64,000 nucleotides of DNA from contig CAYXEK010000006.1 of assembly GCA_964463985.1 (NCBI GenBank), positions 1 to 64,000 on the forward strand, in the 5' to 3' direction. Shown piece after piece: positions 29,174-37,878 of the stretch. The translations under genes and the position numbers were made by a program. Position 1 is the first letter of the stretch; each line of letters starts with the position of its first letter. This DNA is from JAXGPF01 sp964463985. GTDB taxonomy: Bacteria > Verrucomicrobiota > Kiritimatiellia > JAAZAB01. Under the pieces are notes generated by a model that saw only the letters and a list, made by a program, of their open reading frames with translations, was not told the origin of the DNA and did not search any database.

Positions 29174-29845
29174 AAGGAATTCGCCGTGCCGGCCGGCACG
29201 GTGGCCGATCAACTGGTGCGCTCGCGCTTTCCCCGCGCCCGGTTCAAATATTTCAACAGCGTCATGGACGCCTGCATGGCCGTCCAGGCCGGCAAGGCGG
29301 ATGCCGCAGCCTACGACGAGCCGATCCTGCGAAATTTTGCCGCCATCCATCCCGGCCTCAAGGTGCTGCCCGGCATGATCACCGTGGATCAATACGGCTA
29401 TGCCGTGCGGCCGGCCGACACCCGCCTGAAACAGGCTATTGACGAAGTCTTGACCGAATTGAAAGCCAGCGGGGAATACGACCGGATGCTCGCGCGCTGG
29501 CTGCCGGCCCATGGCGCGCCCGGACCGATGCCGGAATTCGACGCCGGCGGCGCCAGGGGTACGCTCCGCTTCGGGACTTCGGCGGTTACGGAACCCTTTT
29601 CCTTTGTGGACGGCAGCCGCAATGTTGTCGGACTGGACATAGAACTGGTGCGCCATTTTGCCCGCAAACTGGATATGCAACTGGAAGTGGTGAACATGGA
29701 ATTCGGGGGCATGATTCCAGCGCTGGTCGCCGGCAAGGTGGACGTCATCGGCGCCTGCATCACCATTACGCCCGAGCGGGCCAGGCAGGTGCTCTTCTCG
29801 GAATCCTACTACACCGGCGGCATCGCGGCGCTGGTGCGGGAATGA
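29174..29845 (+). CDS. Amino-acid ABC transporter substrate-binding protein, 5' part missing in gap
   Basis: The visible 223 residues belong to family 3 periplasmic binding proteins. Residues 1-110 after the gap are the second half of one domain: KEFAVPAGTVADQLV, then the MDACMAVQAGKADAAAYDEP segment, then a GEYDRMLARW end. After a short linker (GAPGPMPEFDAGG) a second copy begins with TLRFGTSAVTEPFSFVDG and runs through ITPERARQVLFSESYY. It then stops at GGIAALVRE, where a complete domain would cross to its second lobe. So the protein ends with half a duplicated domain. It is followed 50 bp later by the permease. Polar amino acids are the likely ligand. Confidence 0.85.
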   Translation, partial: KEFAVPAGTVADQLVRSRFPRARFKYFNSVMDACMAVQAGKADAAAYDEPILRNFAAIHPGLKVLPGMITVDQYGYAVRPADTRLKQAIDEVLTELKASGEYDRMLARWLPAHGAPGPMPEFDAGGARGTLRFGTSAVTEPFSFVDGSRNVVGLDIELVRHFARKLDMQLEVVNMEFGGMIPALVAGKVDVIGACITITPERARQVLFSESYYTGGIAALVRE

Positions 29846-29895
29846 CCGCGGCAAAATCGGCCCTGATCACCCGCGGCGCCGCCGGCTGAACCACA

Positions 29896-30714
29896 ATGCG
29901 CAAAACATGCATTTCAGGCGCAGTCGCGGCGGCCGGCCTGCTGCTGGCCGGCCTGGCCGCCGCGGGCCCGGATGGCGCGACTGCAGGCGGCGCGGGGACG
30001 TCTGCGGTTTCCAGCCAGACGGGTTTCTTGCGGGCGGCGGCAGGCGGATTTTACCGCAATGTGCTCCACGAGCAGCGCTACCTGTTGATTCTGGACGGAC
30101 TCAAGACCACGGCTGAAATTTCGTTCTGGGCGCTCCTCCTGGGCACGGCCATGGGCATCCTGGTCTGCCGCCTGCGCATGGCGGGCTCCGCCTGGCTGGC
30201 CCTGCCCGCCAGGGCGTTTATCGCCGTCATGCGGGGCGTGCCGCTGCTGGTCATCCTGATGATCAACTTTTACGTGGTCTTTGCCGCGGTCAACATTGAC
30301 GCCGTCCATGTGGCCGTTTTAACTTTCGGCTTCAATTTTGCCGCCTATGTCGCCGAAATCTACCGCGCCGGCATCGCCAGCGTTGACCGGGGCCAAACCG
30401 AAGCGGGACTGGCCCTGGGGTTCACCCGGCTTCAGACCTTTGCGCATATCGTGGCGCCGCAAGCCTTGCGCTACATCCTCCCGGTCTACAAAGGCGAAGC
30501 GATTTCCATGATTAAAATGACCTCCGTGGTCGGCTATATCGCCGTCCAGGACCTGACCCGGGCGGCCGACATCATCCGCAGCCGTACCTTCGACGCTTTT
30601 TTCCCGCTCATCATGGTTGCGGTACTGTATTTTCTCATTGCCTGGCTGCTGCTGGCCGCGCTCACCGGGCTGGAAGCGCGCCTGCATGCCGGGCGCCCGG
30701 AACGGCGGAGTTGA
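29896..30714 (+). CDS. Amino-acid ABC transporter permease (HisM/GlnP family)
   Basis: A 272-residue inner-membrane permease. It carries an N-terminal signal-like hydrophobic segment (about 5-25, ending AAAGPDG) and a roughly 30-residue polar stretch. The permease proper starts around YLLILDGLKTTAEISFWALL and has several membrane spans. The coupling (EAA) loop is EIYRAGIASVDRGQTEAGLA, followed by HIVAPQALR. The N-terminal leader before the permease domain is unusual. It suggests descent from single-chain binding protein-permease fusions, as does the half binding domain at the end of the preceding gene. The ATPase gene starts 5 nt after its stop codon. Confidence 0.92.
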   Translation: MRKTCISGAVAAAGLLLAGLAAAGPDGATAGGAGTSAVSSQTGFLRAAAGGFYRNVLHEQRYLLILDGLKTTAEISFWALLLGTAMGILVCRLRMAGSAWLALPARAFIAVMRGVPLLVILMINFYVVFAAVNIDAVHVAVLTFGFNFAAYVAEIYRAGIASVDRGQTEAGLALGFTRLQTFAHIVAPQALRYILPVYKGEAISMIKMTSVVGYIAVQDLTRAADIIRSRTFDAFFPLIMVAVLYFLIAWLLLAALTGLEARLHAGRPERRS

Positions 30715-30718
30715 ACCA

Positions 30719-31816
30719 ATGATCCGCATCCTTAACCTGACCAAGTCATTCGGCGCGGAGCGCGTCTTGAAAGGCGTCACCGAAACGATCCATCCCGGCG
30801 AAGTGGTTGCCGTCATCGGCCCCTCAGGCTCGGGCAAAAGCACCCTCTTGCGCTGCATCAACCTGCTCGAAATCCCCGATGGCGGGGAAATTCTGGTTGA
30901 CGGGCAGAACATCCTCGCGCCGGGCGCCAACAAGGCGCGCGTCCGGCAGAAAATCGGCATGGTGTTCCAGTCCTTCCATCTTTTTCCCCACCTCACTGCG
31001 CTGGAAAATATCGCCATCGGGCCGGTGAAAATCCTCCGGCAATCCCGCCGCGCGGCAATGGCGCGCGGGCGGGAACTGCTTGCCATGGTCGGCCTGGCCG
31101 GCAAGGCCGCGAGCATGCCCTGCACGCTTTCCGGCGGCCAGCAGCAACGCATAGCCATCGCGCGCTGCCTGGCCATGAACCCGGCCGTAATCCTGTTTGA
31201 CGAACCGACTTCCGCTTTGGACCCCACCATGATCAGCGAAGTGCTGGCAGTCATCCGCCGCCTCGCCCGGGATGGCATGACCATGATGATCGTCACCCAT
31301 GAACTGAATTTCGCCCGGGATGTCGCCAGCCGGGTATTCTATATGGACGAGGGAATCATTTACGAATCCGGCACGCCCGCCCGGATCATGGAAAATGCCG
31401 CGCGGGAAAAAACCCGCGCTTTCATCAACCGGCTGCGGAATTTCAGTTATAACATTGACAGCCCGAATTTCGACGCCTTCGCCATGAATGCCGAAATTGA
31501 AACTTTCTGCGAAAAGCACTTCTTCAGCCACAAATTAACCCAACACACCATGTTGGCGGTGGAAGAATTGCTGGCGTTGTATTTCGCCCGCCCGGCTCCG
31601 GCCGCCATCGCCCTGACCATATCCTACGCCGAAAAATCGGGTACGGTCATTATCTGCTTCGACGATCGCCAGCCGCCGCGCAATTTGATCGAGGAAGCCG
31701 GAACGAACGACGGCCTGGAGTTGAAGATTCTGCGCGGCATCGCGCATGACATCGTCTGCGAGCGCCTGGATGAGGGCAACCGCGTGCGTCTGACCCTGAA
31801 TGCCGTCAACCGCTGA
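30719..31816 (+). CDS. Amino-acid ABC transporter ATPase with C-terminal GHKL/RsbW-like domain
   Basis: A 365-residue protein. Residues 1-242 are a GlnQ/HisP-type ATPase: Walker A GPSGSGKST, Q-loop VFQSFHLFPHLT, signature LSGGQQQR, Walker B VILFDEPTSALD, and the switch His in VTHELNF. Residues about 243-365 are an extra domain resembling the GHKL (RsbW-type) ATP-binding fold. It has HTMLAVEELLALYF in the place of the N-box, CFDDRQPP near the G1 position and GLELKILRGIAHDI near G2. Key Asn and Gly residues are missing, so it may bind without catalysing. The start at 30719 is chosen over 30617, which overlaps the permease. Last gene of the transporter operon. Confidence 0.85.
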   Translation: MIRILNLTKSFGAERVLKGVTETIHPGEVVAVIGPSGSGKSTLLRCINLLEIPDGGEILVDGQNILAPGANKARVRQKIGMVFQSFHLFPHLTALENIAIGPVKILRQSRRAAMARGRELLAMVGLAGKAASMPCTLSGGQQQRIAIARCLAMNPAVILFDEPTSALDPTMISEVLAVIRRLARDGMTMMIVTHELNFARDVASRVFYMDEGIIYESGTPARIMENAAREKTRAFINRLRNFSYNIDSPNFDAFAMNAEIETFCEKHFFSHKLTQHTMLAVEELLALYFARPAPAAIALTISYAEKSGTVIICFDDRQPPRNLIEEAGTNDGLELKILRGIAHDIVCERLDEGNRVRLTLNAVNR

Positions 31817-31867
31817 GTGGGTGTGCGGCGCGGAAGCCGCGATCGGCCGCCGCCCCGCCCCGCTCCA

Positions 31868-33223
31868 TCAAATCATGTCCATATCCAGAATCCGCGCCAG
31901 GCCGCCCAGGGCGCGCCGCTGATCGCCGTAAGCCAGGATATAATGCTGGCCCATGACTTTCTGCTGAAATTCCGGCATCGGCGTATCAAAATTAATCCGC
32001 AGGCTGGGCAACTGGGGCGCCGGCGGTTGCCAGCCGGCTTCTTCCCATGCCGGCGGAGGCTCGGCGGCGCCGAAAACCGCGTGCAGGCAATACCGCCCGC
32101 CGGTATGCGCCAGGCGGACCAAGGTCGCCGGGCCGGTTTTCACCCGCGACACGTTCAGCAAGCCTTCGCCAAAACCGCCGAAGGCCGTCGGCGTGACACG
32201 CACCGGGCCGTCCGCCACCTGGGGCGGCACATAATCCGGCACGCCCATCAAAACGCCGTTTTCAAAAAAATCGTAGAATTCCAGGTAGGCGCAAGTCCGG
32301 CCGGTCAAATTGCGCGCCATCAACTGCGTTACAGCGCCCAAAGTGTCGTTTTCGGGAATTGAACTGATGTCGGGGTTGATGTCATGCAGCAGCGTCAGCG
32401 CGCCGGCCGGCGCGAAATTAAAGAACTTTTTCACGCCGTCCACATCCTTGAATGACAATCCCTGGTAGCCGCGCTCGCGGATTTTGCGCTGTAAGGCCCA
32501 GCACAGGCGGATGGTGCTGTCCAGGGTGGCGGGCTGGGCCGGACGGGTAAACTCCCAGGTCTGCAGCCGCGCGCGCAGCCCGGCCATGTCATCCGCTCCG
32601 CATTCTTCCATGGCGCGCGCCACTTCCAGCATCTCGAAAAACTCAACTTCCACCCCCAGCCGGCCGCGCAGGGAAATGCCGTCGAACATCGTGCCGTAAA
32701 GATTCATGTCGCGGTACCCCATCTGCCCGATGCGCGCGCCGCGCAGCAGGGACGCCGCCCGGGCCGCCCGGGCGAAATCCAGGATGGCGGGCAGCGGCGC
32801 CGGCCCGCCGGGCGTCTGGGTCACATACTCGAAATTAAAACCCATTTCCGCCAGGGGATGGCGCAAGGCCGTAGTCCCGGCCTGGGAGGCGGTGGTAATC
32901 AGGCGTCCGCCTTCCGACCAGCCGGCCAGTCCCCAGAGCACCAGCGGAATATGGCGGAACCGGTCAATCACGCCCAGCACCGCATGCGACGGGATCCAGC
33001 CGGCAATGCAAACCAGCAGCACGTCGAAATCATGGCGGCCCAATTCCTCCGCCGCGCGCCGCACGTCCTGCCCCGCGGGATCATCGCTGACGGGCGCCGT
33101 CTCAAATATTTCAAATTCCGCCGCCGGCAACCGGGCGCGCGCTTCCCGGCAAAGCCGCTCGATCAGTTCGCGCGGAGTGTTGATTTCGCCGAATCCCACA
33201 AATCCTGCATTGATTTTTCGCAT
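31868..33223 (-). CDS. L-fucose/L-arabinose isomerase-fold sugar isomerase-like protein
   Basis: A 451-residue protein resembling the FucI/AraA fold family. The N-terminal Rossmann-like domains include INAGFVGFGEINTPRELIE and DVLLVCIAGWIPSHAVL. The segment SIPENDTLGAVTQLMARNLT matches the catalytic Glu-containing ATENDSxN block of L-fucose isomerase. A C-terminal barrel segment contains RLAHTGGRYCLH. The start at 33223 has GGGGAGGT 7-8 nt upstream. It lies 67 bp after the FGGY kinase gene on the same strand, giving an isomerase-kinase pair for a ketose/aldose. The substrate is not identifiable; it is distinct from the canonical FucI at 53550. Confidence 0.8.
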   Translation of the reverse strand: MRKINAGFVGFGEINTPRELIERLCREARARLPAAEFEIFETAPVSDDPAGQDVRRAAEELGRHDFDVLLVCIAGWIPSHAVLGVIDRFRHIPLVLWGLAGWSEGGRLITTASQAGTTALRHPLAEMGFNFEYVTQTPGGPAPLPAILDFARAARAASLLRGARIGQMGYRDMNLYGTMFDGISLRGRLGVEVEFFEMLEVARAMEECGADDMAGLRARLQTWEFTRPAQPATLDSTIRLCWALQRKIRERGYQGLSFKDVDGVKKFFNFAPAGALTLLHDINPDISSIPENDTLGAVTQLMARNLTGRTCAYLEFYDFFENGVLMGVPDYVPPQVADGPVRVTPTAFGGFGEGLLNVSRVKTGPATLVRLAHTGGRYCLHAVFGAAEPPPAWEEAGWQPPAPQLPSLRINFDTPMPEFQQKVMGQHYILAYGDQRRALGGLARILDMDMI

Positions 33224-33290
33224 GTTTATTACCTCCCCATGGGCGGATATTTCCGGCCGGATTATCCCGTTGCCGCGTCCGATGATTGGT

Positions 33291-34796
33291 TCACGCCGGC
33301 GGTTCGCCTGCACATTCCTTCAAAACCCGTCGTTCCAAGTCGCAATATCGCCGGTATGCCGGCTCATACAAATCGGATGCGGCGGGATTGTGGCGCACAA
33401 CCCGGCGGGCCCGGATCATGGCCGCGCAGGCTGATTGATGGCCGGCATGCAGGCCAACCGCCACGGCCGCCAGCAGGGCCAGCCCCAGGCTGGTGGCTTC
33501 GGCGCATTCCATGGCCACCAGGTCGCGCCGGCAGACATCCGCCTTGATTTGCAGCCAAAGATCACTGCGCGCTGCGCCGCCGAGCGACCGCAGTTCCGCG
33601 CCGGCCACGCCCATCTCCGCCAGCATTTCCAGGTTGCCGCGCACCATGAACGCCACCGACTCCATCAGCGCGCGCACCACGTGCGCGCGGGTGTGATTCA
33701 GCGTCAACCCGTACAATGCCGCGCGCGCGCGCGGCGCCACATGCGGGCATCCGGCGCCGCTGAAATGCGGCAGCAGGATCAATCCATCGGCGCCGGGCGC
33801 AATATCCGCCGCCGGCCGGCAAAGGGCGTCATAATCGGCGCCATCGCCGAACTCGTCACGGAACCAGCGGAGCGCCATCCCGGCGGTCGGCGCCCAGGGC
33901 AAGAGCATGTAACGGTCCGGCGCGCCATGCAGGTAGACGCCGACGCGGCGCTGGGGATCCAGCACCGGACGCAAGGTGGTGGCGGCCAGCGCCAGGGCCG
34001 CGCCGATATTTTCCGTAATGATCCCCGGTGCAATGCTGCCCGCGCCGACGGCGCCGCATACCTGGTCAATCGGACCCGGTACGACCGGCAACCCGGCCGG
34101 CAACCCGGCCGCCTGGGCGGCTTCCGCCTGCACGGCGCCAACCACTGCCGCCGGGCCGGCCAGTTCCGGCAATTGCTCCGCGCGCAGCCCCAGGTATTCC
34201 AGCATGGCCGGCCACCAGGCGCCAGTATTCAAATCAAAATACAGGGTGGAAGGATTCAAACCGCGATCGGAAACAAATCGGCCGGTCAGCCGATACACCA
34301 GATAGTCGCCCACCAGCAGGTACTTGGCGGCGCACGCATAGACCTCCGGCTCGCGGCGGCGCAGCCACATCACGCGCGTCGCCGGCCAGGCGGGAATCAT
34401 TTCCTGCTGGCCGGTAATCCGGTAAACTTCCGCCGGATCGAATACCCGCGCCAGTTCCGCCGCTTCCGCCTCCGAACGCGTGTCGAGCCAGACAATCGCA
34501 GGGCACAACGGGCGCCCGGCGCCGTCCAGCACAATCAGGGTTTCACCCTGGCTGGTCACGCCCACAGCCCGGATGTCCACCCGCCCGCCGCCGCAGGCGG
34601 CCAACGCGGAACGGATGGCCTGGCAGGCGGCCTGCCAGTAAACTTCGGGATCCAACTCCATCCAGTCCGCGCGCGGCTTGTCGGGTTGATATTCGCAGGT
34701 TCCCGTGGCGCGCAGCCGGCCCTCCGCGTCAAATAACGCCGCCTTGACGGCCGTCGTCCCCGCGTCCAGCGTCAAAATGTGCGCCGTGTGTTCCAT
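33291..34796 (-). CDS. FGGY-family carbohydrate kinase (xylulokinase-like)
   Basis: A 501-residue sugar kinase. The N-terminal ATPase-fold phosphate loop is LTLDAGTTAVKAALFDAEG, with VGVTSQGETLIVLD and AIVWLDTRSEAEA. The catalytic Asp is probably in GPIDQVCGAVGAG. The C-terminal FGGY half includes HVVRALMESVAFMVRGNLEM and LGGAARSDLWLQIKADV. It phosphorylates a ketose or polyol (xylulose, fuculose, ribulose and glycerol are family substrates) and works with the adjacent isomerase-like protein. The start ATG at 34796 lacks a clear Shine-Dalgarno sequence, and the leader upstream is strongly structured (34827-34928), which hints at post-transcriptional control. Confidence 0.9.
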   Translation of the reverse strand: MEHTAHILTLDAGTTAVKAALFDAEGRLRATGTCEYQPDKPRADWMELDPEVYWQAACQAIRSALAACGGGRVDIRAVGVTSQGETLIVLDGAGRPLCPAIVWLDTRSEAEAAELARVFDPAEVYRITGQQEMIPAWPATRVMWLRRREPEVYACAAKYLLVGDYLVYRLTGRFVSDRGLNPSTLYFDLNTGAWWPAMLEYLGLRAEQLPELAGPAAVVGAVQAEAAQAAGLPAGLPVVPGPIDQVCGAVGAGSIAPGIITENIGAALALAATTLRPVLDPQRRVGVYLHGAPDRYMLLPWAPTAGMALRWFRDEFGDGADYDALCRPAADIAPGADGLILLPHFSGAGCPHVAPRARAALYGLTLNHTRAHVVRALMESVAFMVRGNLEMLAEMGVAGAELRSLGGAARSDLWLQIKADVCRRDLVAMECAEATSLGLALLAAVAVGLHAGHQSACAAMIRARRVVRHNPAASDLYEPAYRRYCDLERRVLKECAGEPPA

Positions 34797-34826
34797 GAAA
34801 GATTTAAAACAACTGCCTGAATCCGT

Positions 34827-34928
34827 GATGAGGCCCGGATGCCGCAGATGCGCGGCGCGAAGGATGACGCTGTATTCATATACCGCGAATCCTTCGCAAC
34901 AAAGCAGATGCGACATCCCGGCCTCACC
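34827..34928 (-). promoter_or_regulatory. Long imperfect palindrome in the leader of the kinase-isomerase unit
   Basis: Outer arms TGAGGCCCGGATGCCGCA (from about 34829) and, as reverse complement, TGAGGCCGGGATGTCGCA (to about 34927) differ at two positions. An inner perfect 9-bp inverted repeat, GCGAAGGAT (34857-34865) and ATCCTTCGC (34889-34897), encloses an AT-rich centre. It lies 31 nt upstream of the FGGY kinase start on the - strand. The upstream AT-rich region (about 34950-35030), with a perfect ACATCATGATGT palindrome, is a plausible promoter/operator. It could be a regulatory RNA structure or a MITE-like insert. Confidence 0.5.
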
Positions 34929-35035
34929 CGGAGGGCGCTCTTTTCTTCAATCATACGGGTTGTACTTTTGGTGACTATTTAATAAATCGTAAATGTTTGC
35001 TTCACACATCATGATGTAATAAAAATAAAATCCCG

Positions 35036-36544
35036 TCACGGATTCAGGAACTGTTCTATCGCCGCCAGGGTTTCCCGGACCAGCATATCGCCGCCGGCCG
35101 GGCCGACATGGCCGTTGATCACCAGCGCGCCATAGCCGCCATGGGCCACGGCTTGCGCCGTCGGCAGGTAACCGCCCTGGCCGCCGGCCAGTTGCACCAG
35201 CATGGTGCGACTTGCCGGACTGCGCGCCTTGATCCGCTGGCTGTATTCCAGAAACAACTCAAACGGGTTGGAAGCCAGCACGGTTTCGCCCAGGCGCAGG
35301 CAATGCAACTCGCAGGGATATGCAGAATGGTCCCGCTGCGTTTCCAGGCGCTTCAGCACGGCTTGATTGTCATGGAATCGGACAAAATCCTCGTTTTTGT
35401 CGTCATACGGACCGTGTCCCCCGGCCTGCTCCCGGGCCATGGTCCGCGCCGCAAAGGCGGCATACGCCCGGCGCAAATCGCCGTTCAGGTCGGGATTATC
35501 CTTTTGCAGCCGGCGCAGGTTGTCCCGGGCCTGCTCGGCTTCCCGGTCCGACACCCGGCGGACCGGCAGCTCAAGTTTTTTCACGGTATGCCGGAACTCC
35601 GGGCTCCAGTCAATGGCCCGGGCCGGCGCCGCTCCGCCATCCGCCGCGGCAGACGCCGGCATCGCCTCCAACACGGTCCGCGCCAGCCGCCGGGCCAGGA
35701 TTTGCATGCCTGCCTCATCCCAGAAATGCGCCGGACCGACCCGGTAATTGCGCGTCAAATCCCGGGGCGATAAATCGCCCGCCGGCGCCACCTGGTACAG
35801 GACCGGCACATCCCTGCCCCAGGCCTCACGCAGCAACCGCCGCAATTCGCCGACAATGTCCGCGGAAACATACCGGCAGGCTTCCATGACCTGCGCCGGG
35901 CAGGCCGCATTCACCACCGCGCCCGTCAATTGCCGGTGTTCATTCCACGTGAAAATCAGCTCCACGCCGCCGTCTTCCCCGCCTTCCATGCCGATAAAAT
36001 CCGCCCGGTCAACCGCGCCGTACATTTCCGATGTGCCGTCGGCATATACCGGCCGGCGGCAATGGCCCAGCACGCACCAGGCCAGATCGAAGCTTAACCC
36101 GCCCGGCGCGCGGCTGCGCCAGGCCGCGGCGGCGGCATCGGCCAGGCGCTTCACCAGCAGGCGGCGGTAATCGTCCGACGTCGTGGCCCGCGCATCCGGT
36201 TCCCACCAGCTGCGGAAAATTTCAGGCGAAGGCGCAGTGTGCGTGTGGATGGCATGGATCAGCAGGCGCGCAGGATCAAAATCCGGCAACAGGCCGCGCA
36301 AGCGCGCCCGGACATCGTCCTGCAGGTCGCTGGAGACGCCCACCAAATCCACTCCCAGCAGAATCGCCTGCTCCGCGCCGCCGTTCCCCGCCGACTCCAT
36401 GGCCCAGGCCGTCGCGGCCAGCGGATCGCGCATGCGTTCTGCCAGACGCTGATAATATTGTCCGGACAATTCCACCGGCAAGGCCGGGGTTATATCGCGC
36501 ACCGCCCACCCCGTCAAAAAATTACGCGCAGCTTGTTTTGCCAT
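35036..36544 (-). CDS. Neutral/alkaline ceramidase-like hydrolase
   Basis: A 502-residue protein with the N-terminal domain of neutral ceramidases. Visible blocks are GWAVRDITPALPVELSG, LGVDLVGVSSDLQDDVRARL, the zinc-ligand region IHAIHTHTAPSPE, and VAPAGDLSPRDL in the position of the family NxGDxSP motif. Near the C-terminus LGETVLASNPFELFLEYSQ and VQLAGGQGGYLPT are typical. There is no signal peptide, so unlike secreted ceramidases it is probably cytoplasmic. It lacks the C-terminal Ig-like domain. AGGGGG precedes the ATG by 5 nt. Such proteins are numerous in some PVC bacteria; the true substrate may be another amide or a sugar derivative. Confidence 0.85.
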   Translation of the reverse strand: MAKQAARNFLTGWAVRDITPALPVELSGQYYQRLAERMRDPLAATAWAMESAGNGGAEQAILLGVDLVGVSSDLQDDVRARLRGLLPDFDPARLLIHAIHTHTAPSPEIFRSWWEPDARATTSDDYRRLLVKRLADAAAAAWRSRAPGGLSFDLAWCVLGHCRRPVYADGTSEMYGAVDRADFIGMEGGEDGGVELIFTWNEHRQLTGAVVNAACPAQVMEACRYVSADIVGELRRLLREAWGRDVPVLYQVAPAGDLSPRDLTRNYRVGPAHFWDEAGMQILARRLARTVLEAMPASAAADGGAAPARAIDWSPEFRHTVKKLELPVRRVSDREAEQARDNLRRLQKDNPDLNGDLRRAYAAFAARTMAREQAGGHGPYDDKNEDFVRFHDNQAVLKRLETQRDHSAYPCELHCLRLGETVLASNPFELFLEYSQRIKARSPASRTMLVQLAGGQGGYLPTAQAVAHGGYGALVINGHVGPAGGDMLVRETLAAIEQFLNP

Positions 36545-36640
36545 GATTCCCCCTGAATACAGCGCCGGAACGTTAAAACGTCAAGTCGGAATGTTATATT
36601 CAAACACCGCGATAAAGCAAGCCGTAAAACCCGGTCAATT

Positions 36641-36669
36641 TTGCATTAAATCAGAAATCACCTTGCTAT
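36641..36669 (+). promoter_or_regulatory. Candidate sigma-70-type promoter for carA
   Basis: TTGCAT (36641-36646), a 17-nt spacer and TGCTAT (36664-36669) lie about 50 nt upstream of the carA ATG, in the AT-rich divergent spacer between the ceramidase-like gene and carA. An ACGTT/AACGT inverted repeat at about 36570-36582 may serve the opposite strand. Assigned by eye only. Confidence 0.35.
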
Positions 36670-36720
36670 TTGCCATGCGTCATGGTAAAGAGCAAAGCTG
36701 TTTTTCCGGGGCGGCTATCT

Positions 36721-37878
36721 ATGCAAAATCAATACAAGTGGCAGACCCAGCGGCGGCGGGAATCTTTTCTGGCGTTGCAGGACGGCACGATCTTCCGCGG
36801 CCACAGCGCCGGAGCGCCGATGGACGTCCTGGGCGAAGTGGTGTTCAACACCGGCATGACCGGCTACCAGGAAATCCTTTCCGACCCTTCCTATTCCGGC
36901 CAGTTGGTCGCCCTGACTTGCCCGGAAATCGGCAATTACGGCATGGCGTCCGATGACATGGAATCGGCATGCCTGCGCGCCAATGGATTGATCCTGCATG
37001 AAATGAACGAACCCAGCAACTGGCGCGCGGCGGACACGCTGGCCGGCGCTTTGCGCGCCGGCGGCATACCGGCGCTGGCCGGCGTGGATACGCGCGCGCT
37101 GACCGCGCACCTGCGCCGTCAGGGCACGCTGCGCGGATTCCTGTCCGTCTCCGGCGCGGTCTCCGAAACCGAAGCCGCGCAAAAGGCGGAGCGCTGGGAA
37201 GGTTTGGACGGCCAGGATTACGCGGCGCGGGTAACCTGCGCCGCGCCTTACGCCTGGGATGCCGACGGCGCGCTTAGTTCCGGCTGGGGCTGGCGCGGAC
37301 CGTTGCCGGCGGCGGATTTAAAAATCACGGCTTACGATTTCGGCATCAAGTGGAATATCCTGCGCTGCCTCAGGCGTTCCGGCATGGCGGTCACCGTGGT
37401 GCCGGCGCGCACACCCGCCGCGGCAGTGCTGGCCATGAAGCCTGACGGCGTGTTGTTTTCCAACGGTCCGGCCGACCCGGCGGCCGTCACCTATGCCGTC
37501 GAAGCGGCGCGCGCCTTGATCGGAAAAACGCCGCTGATGGGCATTTGCCTGGGGCACCAACTCCTGGGACTGGCGGCGGGCGGCGTTACCCGCCGGCTGA
37601 AATTCGGCCATCACGGCTGCAATCATCCGGTCCAAAACCTGGCAACCGGCGCGGTGGAAATCACCTCGCAAAACCATAATTTCACCCTGGACCCCGATAC
37701 GCTGCGCGGCGCCCCGCTGGAGATCACCCACCTCAATCTCAACGACCATACCGTCGAGGGCATCCGGCACAAATCCGAACCGATGTTTGCGGTGCAATAC
37801 CACCCCGAATCCGGCCCCGGCCCGCATGATCCGTTTTATCTGTTTCAGCGTTTTCGGGAGATGATTGCACATTCATGA
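36721..37878 (+). CDS. carA: Carbamoyl-phosphate synthase small (glutaminase) subunit
   Basis: A 385-residue subunit that hydrolyses glutamine and passes ammonia to CarB. The N-terminal CPSase small-chain domain has LALQDGTIFRGHSAG and VVFNTGMTGYQEILSDPSY. The class I glutamine amidotransferase domain (from about 200) has ITAYDFGIKWNILR, the Cys nucleophile in MGICLGHQLLG, and the C-terminal QYHPESGPGPHD with catalytic His/Glu. The start at 36721 is the first Met matching the family N-terminus; 36670 is an alternative. Its stop overlaps the guaA start (ATGA). carB is 25 kb away on the other strand. Confidence 0.97.
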   Translation: MQNQYKWQTQRRRESFLALQDGTIFRGHSAGAPMDVLGEVVFNTGMTGYQEILSDPSYSGQLVALTCPEIGNYGMASDDMESACLRANGLILHEMNEPSNWRAADTLAGALRAGGIPALAGVDTRALTAHLRRQGTLRGFLSVSGAVSETEAAQKAERWEGLDGQDYAARVTCAAPYAWDADGALSSGWGWRGPLPAADLKITAYDFGIKWNILRCLRRSGMAVTVVPARTPAAAVLAMKPDGVLFSNGPADPAAVTYAVEAARALIGKTPLMGICLGHQLLGLAAGGVTRRLKFGHHGCNHPVQNLATGAVEITSQNHNFTLDPDTLRGAPLEITHLNLNDHTVEGIRHKSEPMFAVQYHPESGPGPHDPFYLFQRFREMIAHS

